Assembly (NCBI GenBank): GCA_964035545.1
Contig: OZ037767.1
Coordinates: 9,664,207-9,724,206, forward strand
Direction: 5' to 3'
Source of the DNA: Bugula neritina
Taxonomy: Eukaryota > Bryozoa > Gymnolaemata > Cheilostomatida > Bugulidae
Length of the DNA: 60,000 nucleotides
The notes under the pieces are model-generated. The model had not been told where the DNA came from and searched no databases. It worked only from the letters and a program-made list of their open reading frames with translations. Shown here piece by piece: positions 21,365-32,308 of this stretch (its first letter is position 1; every line of letters begins with the position of its first letter). The translations under genes and the position numbers were made by a program.

Positions 21365-23216
21365 AAATCAAAACTGTTTACAAAATTTTAAATTTATAAG
21401 AAATATTGTCTTGTATGTTCTTAATATGTGAACTTGTCCCTGAATTGACATTATTGCATGAGCTATAACAAGTAGGTGTTACGATGGCTAGTTTACAGTC
21501 ACACAGAATGAAAACATACTGCTATATCAGATTATAATTAGACTGTCATTTGTCGCTATTTTTCTACCAACAAGGAAGCTGACATTTTTTGACCGCTTGT
21601 ATTTTTTATTCTAGGAATGCTGTCAAGATTTGTGTCTAATTTTTTTCAACCAATCACATGTCCTAGTGTTTTATTTAAACTCCTGAATATTTTAAAATTT
21701 TTATTAACCTGGCGACTTGTCCATGGTAAGCCTGAAGCAGACCAATGTAAAGAACTGAAAACAAAATTGTTTACTACATTATGCAAAACAACTAACTTGT
21801 TTTACTCTCAATAAACACTTGAAAGCCGCAACAAAAACAAAAAAGTTATACCTAACAATTAATAAACAAAACTATAGTTAGGATAACATATCATATATTT
21901 ATTGCTTCTGTTATAGGTAGTGTATTTTGCAATATTTGCACAAGTCTCAAATATACCAGTTGTGTACAAAATAGTACATAAATGGCTATATGCAGTTTAA
22001 ATATTCATAATAGTATTTATCATTAATCAATTATCGAAGTGCATATAATAAGTTTTCACGTTATACAGTAGGGTGTATGAAAACAGGGCTGTCTTGCCAT
22101 CAGTTTGTCATAAGGTCATGGTCAATCAGCTGTGTTTACACTGGAAACTTGATTATATCCTGTTTACTATTTGAGACTACTCCTAACTTAGACTCACTTC
22201 CACTACAGCCCATGAAGGGTGAAACAAATCCGAACTCTTAATAGTGTCTTCCTACATGTTTCACTTTTTAGCTAAAATTACTAATGCATTAAGCCCATAT
22301 TTCAGCACTAGATGATATTTGAAAATGGTTATATTTTTATCATTAGGGTTCTGATGAAACTGATATAATTTAATAGACCCAAAAACTATTGATAAATTCT
22401 ATAACAACCCACACAAGTTTTGCTGACTTGCTGACTGTTAGATTTATCATTGTATTATAAATTAAAGAATTGTTTTCTCTTGTCTAAAAATAGCAAAACA
22501 ACAGTCCACCAGATGTCTGACGATAAACAAGGAAGTATATATGATAATACATGACAGGATATACACAGTGAGAAAGTAGCATATTACTGCAGTATTGACA
22601 ATAGCTATAATGCAGGTTATTGTACTAAGTTCTAGCTTCACCTAGAGTTTCAGCACCTATTTAGTGTATTATACAACTGAATCTTGCATTATTTACTTGA
22701 TATACATGACAGAAGTAAATTATAAGGTCACTATAAACGTTTTTCAGACGTCATTCACCTAAATAAGTTTAAATACTGTGAAAGAAAGAATCTGATTGGC
22801 TCACAAAGAGGAAGTAAATGATTAAATGAATTTACCTAACTAACACAGTAATAGTTTTCAACACAGTCATAAAGGCTGATCTGAAAAGTCTCTTTTGTGC
22901 TTACTTCGCTGCCATTGCTGCATAAATTGGATGAGCTTCATTCAACTTCAAAACAGTAAGTAATAAATTATTTGTAACAATTACTAAAAAGTATTACATA
23001 AGCAGAGCTGTTGTCATTTTTTAGTCGGTAAAGTTACTTTGCTTGTTTAAATTAATTATTAACTATAGTGTCTCAAAATCTAGCAATACAAACTCCATTA
23101 CTCTTTTTTTTACTTCACTTCACTTACACAATTGACTCCTTCAGGAATTACCAGCATGTTTTATACAGCTATGCAACCATAGTTGAGGTATTAATCTCAC
23201 ATTTTCTACGCATTCA
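21365..23216. other. Intergenic stretch between the Toll-like receptor genes
   Basis: Probable 3' UTR of receptor A at the start (AATAAA at 21810-21815). A donor-like ACA|GTAAGT near 22956 could end an untranslated first exon of receptor B. Nothing else is supported. Confidence 0.4.
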
Positions 23217-23404
23217 TAAGTTTGTCAACTGTGAGGACCCCTCATAGCAAGGGTTTTTCTAAGAGACCTATATTTTCTCTTTCACAAAGGCGAAATTATG
23301 ACTTGATGCTTTTCCTAATATTACCAATAAGCTTTACTGGAATCTAACCACTGATCTTGAGTTTACAAAGCCAGTCCTCTAATTACTACACTACAGCGCT
23401 GCTC
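23217..23404 (-). repeat. SINE copy, diverged, nearly full length
   Basis: Minus-orientation copy with tail (GTTTGTCAACTGTGAGGA), body (AATTATGACTTGATGCTTTT) and a decayed tRNA-like head ending at GCGCTGCTC. More diverged than the copies at 27003 and 40978. Confidence 0.7.
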
Positions 23405-24586
23405 ATTTTTGTTAATACAATTGAAGTACCAACATAATTTGACATGATTCAGTATCCATGAATTATGTTCAAAGATCAAACTTTTTAAAATGCTTCAATC
23501 ATAGCTAATTGTGGTTATTTTCAAAACTTTCAGGTGCAAAACCAAATAATGACTACACGATAAAAACAGTTTCAGCTACTACATTAAATCTATAAAGAGA
23601 GGCACAAAAAATTTGTTCTAAAAAAGAATATTCACTTTTGCAGCCTGCATGCTTCGTTGACTGAATTGTGTTTTACTATGAGTTGGTTTGCATTAACTTA
23701 TTCCATTACAATTAATTGAAAAAACTGTTAGGCCCCAACAATCTTTCTTTACTCTAATCACCTATACTTTATGCAAAGATAGTAAATGAGTTTCAACGCT
23801 GAACGGTGTAAGAAATAGCTTCTCATCGCCACTGTATTAAAGCTATGCACGCAACAGGGAAGTAGCGATGGGTGAAGTCTCACTTAACTAAAGAGGAAGT
23901 TTAGGTATAGCAACCTAGGAAGCTCAGCCATCCTAAAAAACTATTAGTAATTACATTACCTAATAGTATATATATTATATAGATGAATATATGTAGCAGT
24001 TAAATGTCAACAGCTATGAAAGTTCAAACACATGAAAAACTTGGCCATAACTGTTTTAAGGAAAGGATTTGGTCTGGAGTATTGCTGCAAACACACTATA
24101 GTCAAACAAAAAGCAAAAATTTAATTAGGGGAAGTTAATAGTTTATGTTGTGTTTTAAATTATAGAAATGTTTATTGTAGCAGATTGAAAGAAAATAGCA
24201 AGGTGAAAAATGTTACATCATCAGTTATAAATGTGGTTGCAAGTAGTAAGTGCAAGTAGCAAGACACAAGTGAATATATGCTGGGTTTTTATACCAATCA
24301 AAAAGGTTAGCTATTGTGTAGTACGCATAACGAGTGTGAGAAAAGCATAATATAGCTGGCATAACTGTGGTGATATATAAAAAGCTATAATGAATTAGAG
24401 AAAAGCTTTCCCAGCTCATGTAAAGTCCCAACAGTTTACATACAAGCTGTGCACCTATTATGTACCAAAGTGGTTGGATCAATTCAGAGTGAATTGACTC
24501 ACTTGCTTATGACGTTGTTGCTTTCATTGTACAGATACTAAATAACATTTCTAGATTCTGTATTCAAACATTGTTTTGTTTTATAG
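23405..24586. other. Upstream region of Toll-like receptor B
   Basis: No gene. A pyrimidine-rich stretch and TTATAG acceptor end exactly at the receptor ATG, as in receptor A. The minus-strand frame at 24225-24482 has no homology or splice support. Confidence 0.4.
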
Positions 24587-27500
24587 ATGGAAGAGAGGCT
24601 CAACTATCAGATATGTTGGTTAATGTTACTCATTACAAGTGTCCTTGCTATGGACAAAATATGTCCCAATGAAGATAGAATCTGTAAACTAGGCTTATGT
24701 AACATAACAGAGTGTGTGCAGTGCTCTGAAGGGACTGCCATATGTTCTACCAGTAATCCTAATGAATTTATACCCAAAGAGCTAGACCCCATCACTAGCC
24801 ATCTTACCATTACATACTCTGGTCCACCAGTAGCACTAAGTGAGTCAGTATTTAGCCAGTTTCATAATATCAGATCACTGACAATAACCGGAAGAAATAT
24901 AACATCTGTGGCACCAAATACCTTTATCAAACAAACTGATATGAGTGTCATCAACGTAACCAGGACATCAATTTCTAAGCTGCCTACTCTGCTTTTCTCT
25001 TCAGAAAATCATATTGAAGAAATGTATTTGGCTCAAAATAAATTTAGCTATTTTCCAACAAATATGTTTGCCAATATACCTAATGTTATGCAAATGGACT
25101 TTTCTTACAATCCTTTGGAATATTGCAACACTAATCCTACTTCAATTGGTAAAGAGTTCACAAAACTGACAAAACTATTTTCCTTAACACTTCAAGGTTT
25201 TGGGACTAGCCATCAAGAATGTCAAAAAGTCAATGCCACTACGTTTTTTAGCCCTCTTAAAGCAATCACTGAGTTGGATCTCAGTGAGTCACACATTTTC
25301 TCTTCAGGTCCACAAATCCTTAAGCCACTTGAAAATTTACTTGCTTTGTACATCAATAACATCCCTTTGTATAGAAATTGCCCATCTGATGCGTCTACGC
25401 TATTTCAAAACTTGCCTACCCATCTAACAGAGATAGATATGAGATATTGGACAAGTGAGTTTCCAGCAAATGAATCTTGTTTTCTTAATCACGGTACTTT
25501 AGTAGGACTTAAAAACCTTACCAAGCTTTCGATGGTAGATGTCCGATTCAGTGACAAAATATTCGGAAGCGTGTTGACTAAAGAAATATTTGAAGGTTTT
25601 AAAGATCTTGAAGTTTTATACCTCGCAGAATGCGGGATTTCATATATTGAAGAAAACACTTTTCAACCTTTGTCAAAGTTATCAACCTTAGACCTGAGCG
25701 GTAACTCTTTAGGAAAGAGACAACTCTTACTGTATGGCAAGGACGCATCCTCAAAAATAACAACTTTGAACCTTATCGGCATGCGGATAAATTCAAATCT
25801 TACAAGTTTACTAGACAGTTTTCCACAATTAGGCACTTTGTATATGAATGACAATTCTTTAGACAATGTTCCGATATTCTTAGAAAATAATGGTAAACGG
25901 GTATATAAAAAGACTCTAATAAGATTTCTCCATTTAGACAACAACCTAATTTCAAGTTTTTCAACAAAAGATGCAGCAAATCTTTGCAAGGTTATGCCAA
26001 CCTTAGAAAGATTGTATTTAGAGAATAATAGACTTGTAAATATTATTGAAATGTGTACAACGTTGAAGATCCTCTCCTTAGCTAATAACTTCATTGGACT
26101 TATGCCAGCAAATAATTTTCGTGCTTTGTCTAAACTGACAAGCCTCGATCATCTTGACCTAACATATAACCAGATTGAGTATATCCCAAGCTTCTTATTT
26201 AAAAGTATGCCTCGACTCAGCAGCTTGTTATTAGGAGGAAATAGACTCAGCACTCTGCCTGTTGAACTTCCAAAACTGTGTCCACATCTTGCCGTACTCG
26301 ATTTACAATCGAATTTCGTAACTTCTCTTGAAAATGCAGCAATAGACGGTTTCAAAAATTTGATTTATGTCTATTTCCAAAACAACTCTCTAACAACTAT
26401 TTCACAAGACTTTCTTAAAAATATTCCAAAAAGATATCCGAAACTTCAAATCATGGCAGTTAACCTCAACCCTTTTGTTTGCTCTTGTGATGATGACCTT
26501 AAAACATGGATCATGACTTCTCAAATAGTGATTTTACCAACAGAAATTAGATGTAGCCCTCCTGAGCTCAACAACAAAAACATCACCAAAAAAATTATGG
26601 ACTACATACCAAATAAATTCTACTGCTTTGTTAAAAAGCCTCTGGTTATATCGGCCATTGTTTTAGCAGCAACGTTTTCAAGTCTGATATTGGTGTTTGT
26701 GAGTTGCAAAAGTCGATCAATTGTCAGTCGTTGCCGACTAGTAATTAGTGCTACAGCTACAGAAATAAAGAAATTGAAGTATGAGAAGCAATGTGACTAC
26801 GATGCTCTAGTTTTATATGATGTACACAATGAGTCGCTGGTGCGCTGGGTGAATCAGCAGGTCATTCCTGGCATAGCAAAACAGAATGAACAGTCAGAAG
26901 TAAGTTTACAACAAGTCTACATTAGTTATAATGAGTTTGATGTACTGCAAATTGTTATATGTCATGCAAAACTATTATCATTTATAGTTATAAAACCTTA
27001 CACAAGTTTATAGTCACCATTCCTGTGAGAAAACTCTTGATGAAAAGGGTTTTGGTTAAAATGAGCTAAGATTTATTTAGATGAAGCACAAGAGCAATTA
27101 TGACTGGATGCTCTTCCTAACATCACAAATGACCTTTATAGGGGCTCAAACCCATGACTTCGTGCTTGTGAAGCAAACGCTCTAACCCCTAGACCACGGC
27201 TGCTTCCTTGACATATGAATAACTGACCATGGCTGGTCGACCTTATCGCTTACAGTTATACATGTGGAAAAATAAAATTAATAATGGTTCTGTTTACTAA
27301 CTATGTATGTTGTCAAAATCACTAGCACGAAATTTCTATGCAGCTTTGATTGTTGTAATGCATACTATTTTTTACTTGACAAAAGCATATGACTTTTTAA
27401 ATACTGCCTTTGCATGTAAATAAGAAATCAGAGAGTTGCTTTCTAGCTGTGAGTAACTGAAGCACTTCTTATGCAGGTACCAGAATTATTCATAGCTGAT

Positions 27501-28156
27501 CCAGAATCTAGCAACAATAGAGGTGATCTACTTGAAGGTCTACAAAAGAGTAGAAAGATAATTCTTATTTTGACCAACTCATATCTTTCCAGTCCAGTTT
27601 CCCGTAGTCATACAAGATTGATAAATGGTAAGAAGCATTACCATTCAACTATTTATCAAACGCACAGTTTGAAAAAAGTTCATGCATCGATTGTAAATTA
27701 CTGTACAACATTCATGTTACAGACAACTCCAAAAATTCTAACCGACTACTAGTGATAATATTTGAGGAACTTACTGATGAAATAACTTTGTCACCAGTTG
27801 CCACACTACTCACTGCTAACATGTCAACTGTCTTGGATATTGTAAGTATTTTTACTATTTCTATATATACCTTATTATTATTGGTATATAAATTATAATT
27901 AAAACAGTGCTGATCACTTTAATATTTGTTTCAGATTTTGATGCTTCTTTAAGCCTGATTTTTATTACATTGCTTGTAAAAAAAATTTCAGAGTAACTGG
28001 CAGGACAGTAATGAAAAGATGGAAATAATCTGGAAAACAATAAATAACTTTCTACATAAACCTTCTCATTTAACAAAGCACAAGAAAGCCAGGAGACCTC
28101 TTCATAGAGAGCACAACTCTTCACCGGAGACAGAGTTACTGCCATTATTGAGTTAG
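24587..28156 (+). CDS. Toll-like receptor B (LRR-TM-TIR), four coding exons
   Basis: Exons 24587-26899, 27477-27627, 27723-27841 and 27992-28156 join with phases 0, 1, 0 to 915 residues. As in receptor A, an AG acceptor abuts the ATG. It has a signal peptide, an N-terminal Cys cluster (CPNEDRICKLGLCNITEC), LRRs, an LRR cap (NPFVCSCDDD), a membrane helix at about 685-706 and a TIR domain from about 736. It is clearly a tandem paralogue of the gene at 16571-21364, roughly half identical by eye. Its TIR domain is diverged: box 1 reads YDALVLYD, box 2 reads ADPESSNNRG instead of DRDSEPGA, and the Cys/Glu-Phe segment of receptor A (CLYQTEFLA) is replaced by SRSHTRLI. Signalling may therefore differ or be lost. 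A SINE lies in intron 1. Confidence 0.9.
27003..27207 (-). repeat. tRNA-derived SINE, full-length copy
   Basis: Minus orientation, about 205 bp, in intron 1 of Toll-like receptor B. On the minus strand it starts with a tRNA-like head: A box TGGTCTAGGGGTTAGAG and B box GGGTTTGAGCC, then the body (TTAGGAAGAGCATCCAGTC) and a tail ending GTGACTATAAACTT. This is the best reference copy of the family in the window. Confidence 0.85.
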
Positions 28157-30510
28157 CTTTAACATCATCACTCAAGTTTTGAGCTGACTTAATATGAAAA
28201 CTGCTCGATTTTATAACCAAGTGGTGATAGTGTTAAAGTATTGTATAGTATATGCCATAATATATTATATACTATAATCTATATACCATCTACTATAATA
28301 TGCAATATATTATATATTATGCAGTATATAGTATCAATTATATAGTTTATAGGCCTTGAATTAGTAATAAGAACTAGTGGTGGAACGGCACGAAACCTAA
28401 CCCAGATGATGTGTGGCCCAAGACCAGTCTAGCTCAAGAAAAAACTTTACATAGTATATAGTATATAGTACATAATATATCGCATATAGTACATAGTATA
28501 TACTACAATTTATATACTATACGTATACTATATATTACATGCTATATACAGCATACTATATACTATATATTACATATTATATACTATCATATATACTATA
28601 TATACTAAGCGTTATAAAAGGTTGCATTGAAATAATATGCTATCTTTTATACAAATTTTACACATGATGTGTATAGTTGCCATTTTGATTAGATGTATAA
28701 AATGTTTACATAAAGTTAATAAATTGGTTCAGCACTTTCACCCAAAATATTAAATAAACAGCAATTAGATCTTTATCATTTCTAATGTACAAATATTAAC
28801 TTAATATTGGATAGAAAAATATCAGTTTAATCTGGGAGAGTTAAAGGGTCTTATAGAAATATTGCATGAGAGGACAATTTCAAGCCAATACGGTTTTAAA
28901 AAATGTGTCAAATTCAGAAAGTACCCAGCCCATGCTGTTTGGAAGTTGAGTTTAAATTCGAAGTTGTCGCTTCTTTGCTATATTACTTTTCGTGAAATTA
29001 ACTTTGTTTGCAACGTAGGTGACTCCCCATTTGTTTTTTATTAAATGCACAGTTTTGCTACCAAAAAAACACTAAATAGCAATATCTAATTTATTTGCTA
29101 TCTCAGAATTTTTAGAATTTTAGTTTTTACATTCATACAGTTTCAAAGCAAGAAAATTTGAATTGCTAGATACTTCGCAGAAAATGTGAAAATAAAACCA
29201 CTGTAGTCTATTACTATCATGATTCATAAGCTAATTCAATAATAACTTCGATTCTGCTCATAGTATAGAGTTGTGCTCTCGATGAAAAGTTGGTAACTTT
29301 ATATGTAGTAGTTGTCTTATCTATGCATGGCTTGGATAAATATTTGTTATGAGCAAGTATATATTATAATGGAGAACTTGAGAAAGTTCTGTGGTCTAAT
29401 AAGGAATTGTAACAAGAGAAGTTGTGGCCTGTTGAAAATTTCAAATCCTAGTCTCAAACTTACGTTATTAAAAATATAAGAACTTAGGCCATTGAAATAT
29501 TACCTGCTATTTTACTTCTAAATGTTAAGTCATCAAACAAGCTTACAGAATCTCTTAAAGTGTTAAGTGACTGTCACTTTTGTGGGCTAAGCATGATTAA
29601 AACGTGATTAGAAATTTGATTGGTTCTGCTGCCAATTTAAAACTGGAGTGCTCTACAGCTGAACTACTTGAAATGGCTGAATGTATACTTTATTTGATTA
29701 TTTTCCAGGTCTATTAATATTGCGGAAAGGTTTGTGGATTTAATCTTTCAGTTAATCTTCTATATGGTTTAGAAACTCTTGAAAAAAGCTTATCTGTGGC
29801 GGCTTTTCAACGTGTAATATGCATTATTAACCTTTAAGATGTTACATAATTATTTTTATAATCCGAAAAATCTTTACCTATAATAAGCTAGCCTCAAGTT
29901 GACCAAAATAAAAGTATTGGTGTAGACAGGGTGGTATATAGTTATTAAAGGGCTGCAAGTGTTGAAGAAAGTCGGATTAGACTCTGCTGTCTCATCTTAA
30001 GCTGACTTGTGAAGAGATTTTCAAAGTAACTGCTTGTCCAAATATATAGAATTCCTTACTGGAAAAACACTTCTATTGGTTTGAAGTTACAATTCATGTG
30101 AATAAATACTTTGATGGCAATGGTAGACGATAGACTGAGTCCTAAATCATGCTAGAAACAATTTTGTTGGTGCTTTAGGGTGATCTAAAGACAATGACAT
30201 TTGCTAATAGCTAGGTGAAGGGCTGTTGATTTTGCTGATCTTGGGTTCCTAGTTGTGGGTTTATATTTATGAGTTAGACATTTTATAAGAATCACTTTCA
30301 TGCTGGACTTAGATGAGCCTTCTTAATTATATTGAATCAAGTCTGCATCAACAAAATCTTTCCTGAAATATTAGGATAGAAAACCATTATATAAAGTATT
30401 ACCAGTATTATATTTCCAGTATTATACTCCTGTATATATAATTGTTAAATTATATTGTTTTATGTTTATCAATACATAATGTTAATCATGGTTTTCTAAA
30501 TTGCTTCTAG
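28157..30510. other. Intergenic stretch with TA-rich satellite-like tract
   Basis: From about 28230 to 28610 the DNA is built of TATAGTATATA/TACTATATA words, interrupted near 28360-28450 by about 90 bp of ordinary sequence. The remainder holds only short frames without splice support. Confidence 0.5.
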
Positions 30511-30642
30511 CACCTATGCTAGAAGTTGGAGGTAGTGGATACTATGTTGGGGTGTGCTGGAGCACAGAGGGTGTTGAGCAAATTGGCATTCTTCAATATA
30601 TAAATACAATCCCGCTATCCGAACAAGACAAAGCGGAGATAG
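30511..30642 (+). CDS. Orphan internal exon, unrecognised
   Basis: 132 bp between a TTCTAG acceptor and a GTGAGA donor, open in phase 1-1. It reads PMLEVGGSGYYVGVCWSTEG followed by VEQIGILQYINTIPLSEQ. The composition, clean splice sites and symmetric phase make it a plausible coding exon, but no partner exon on the plus strand could be identified within several kb. Function unknown. Confidence 0.4.
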
Positions 30643-30817
30643 GTGAGAATATGTAAATACAATAAGACCAGTAGCGAATTCTACCAATAGCCTCAGCTCT
30701 TATACTAGAGTTATTTCAAGTTATATACATTCGTAGTTACTTCACACAAATATCCAGCAGAACATCTAGAAGTTTTCAACTCTGTAGACTATAACAGGAC
30801 ACATCATTATACAGCTA

Positions 30818-31425
30818 TGTAGCAAGCACCTGAGAAGTTTCTAAAAACTAAGCGCACAATGTAAGCTAAGCCGCTATGGCAGATTCATAAAACGCAAAAG
30901 ATATTTACTTTAAAACAAAACTTTAAGACAAAACCATGGCCAGAGGAGTAATTTGACATGTTAAGGATCCTGTCAATATCCTTATTTTACCATTGACACT
31001 GAAATAGAGTGTAACAATATGTTGACAGGGGATTAAAATGCTGTTCCTTCAACTCTGTATTAAAATTTCAGAAACATCGATTTTAATCAAAAAAGTGATA
31101 TTGTTTGCTAGCATGTAGCAAGCACCTAAGATATTTTTAGAAACTAATTACATATAGTGTAGCACTGAGGATATTAAATTTTATTCTTGACATCATGTAT
31201 TTATCAGTTTAAAAAGAAATTAGAGTTCAGAACAAAACTGGCAACAGCAAAAACTTGGCATATTAAGGATCGTGTCAATATGCTTAATTTACCATATTGA
31301 CACTGAAATAGAATGTAAAAATATGGCAGGTTATTAGAATGCTGTTCCTTCAACTCTATTTAAAATTCAGAAATATAGATTTTCATGGTCAAAAATCTGA
31401 CATTTTTTGCTTGTGTGTAGTAAAT
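30818..31425 (+). repeat. Two-copy tandem duplication, about 295-bp unit
   Basis: Copies begin at about 30818 and 31112 with GTAGCAAGCACCT. They share TTAAGGATC.TGTCAATA, CATTGACACTGAAATAGA and GCTGTTCCTTCAACTCT in the same order and spacing. They are clearly diverged and non-coding. Confidence 0.75.
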
Positions 31426-31483
31426 GCTGTAACCTACAACAGCAATATTATCTAATACTCTGTAATTAGTAAGCTATAGCACA

Positions 31484-31553
31484 CTCTTTTCCCCCCTCTC
31501 CCCTTTCTCTCCCTCTTTCTCCCCCTCTTTCTCCCCCCCTCTCTCTCTCTCAC
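31484..31553 (+). repeat. Polypyrimidine (CT-rich) tract
   Basis: About 70 bp of almost pure C and T, with runs such as CCCCCC and (CT)n. Could form triplex DNA; otherwise a simple repeat. Confidence 0.9.
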
Positions 31554-32308
31554 TTTAAAATGTTATACTGTTGACATAATACGCAATGACTCTGCGTACA
31601 AACCATCCTTGGACTTTTCTACAATTAGTGGCTGTTATTACTTGTTTTGATAACGCTATATATCACGTAGAGCAGATGGACAACGTTAATGAACTAAATA
31701 GACACACATTTGTGGAATGTATGCAGGCTATTACAGACTGATACCAGTATTACAAGTAGTTGCATGGCCTTGTATATTAAATCTTTTTTTAAATAAAGTG
31801 CCAATTGAAGTTAGTTTATTTGAGTTAATATTTAATTTAAGTTTGCTAGAATGCAAACTTGGCATCTTACTTTACAAACAAGCAGAGGTTTTTTGTATTA
31901 TGTCATCTCGTGTTAGACAACAGACACCCCCATTGTACACATACTTCACATTTTATTGTTGCGTTCCTTTTACATCATGAGATAACATATAGTGAATAAT
32001 AATACTATAATTGTGACATGTGATATATGTGAATTGGCTTACACTGGGCGAGGAAGAAAGCTGATGTCGTGTGTAAATACTCTGTAAATGTCAAGAGATA
32101 ATTACATTGGTTTAATTCCTTCTGCAGGGATTGTCAATGTCTTCATTAGCTGATGATGTAATTCATCCAATCAGATGGGTTAATGAGATGAGTTGGTCTT
32201 ATAATACACTACTCAGTTCATTGAGTGTTCAGTCCAGTGACACATACTGATTGATATACTGGAAGGTTCAACTTTTGCCAAGTGTACAGAATAACGCCTA
32301 CTGGGGTG
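31554..32308. other. Upstream region of the GPCR gene
   Basis: No gene apart from short frames. GTCTTATAATACACT at about 32195 could be a promoter element for the GPCR, but there is no transcript evidence. Confidence 0.35.

Noticed and set aside
24225-24482. 85-codon minus-strand frame upstream of Toll-like receptor B
   Set aside because: No homology, splice signals or coding character; sits in the probable promoter/intron of the receptor gene.
31717-31980. 87-codon plus-strand frame
   Set aside because: Hydrophobic, AT-driven frame without supporting signals.
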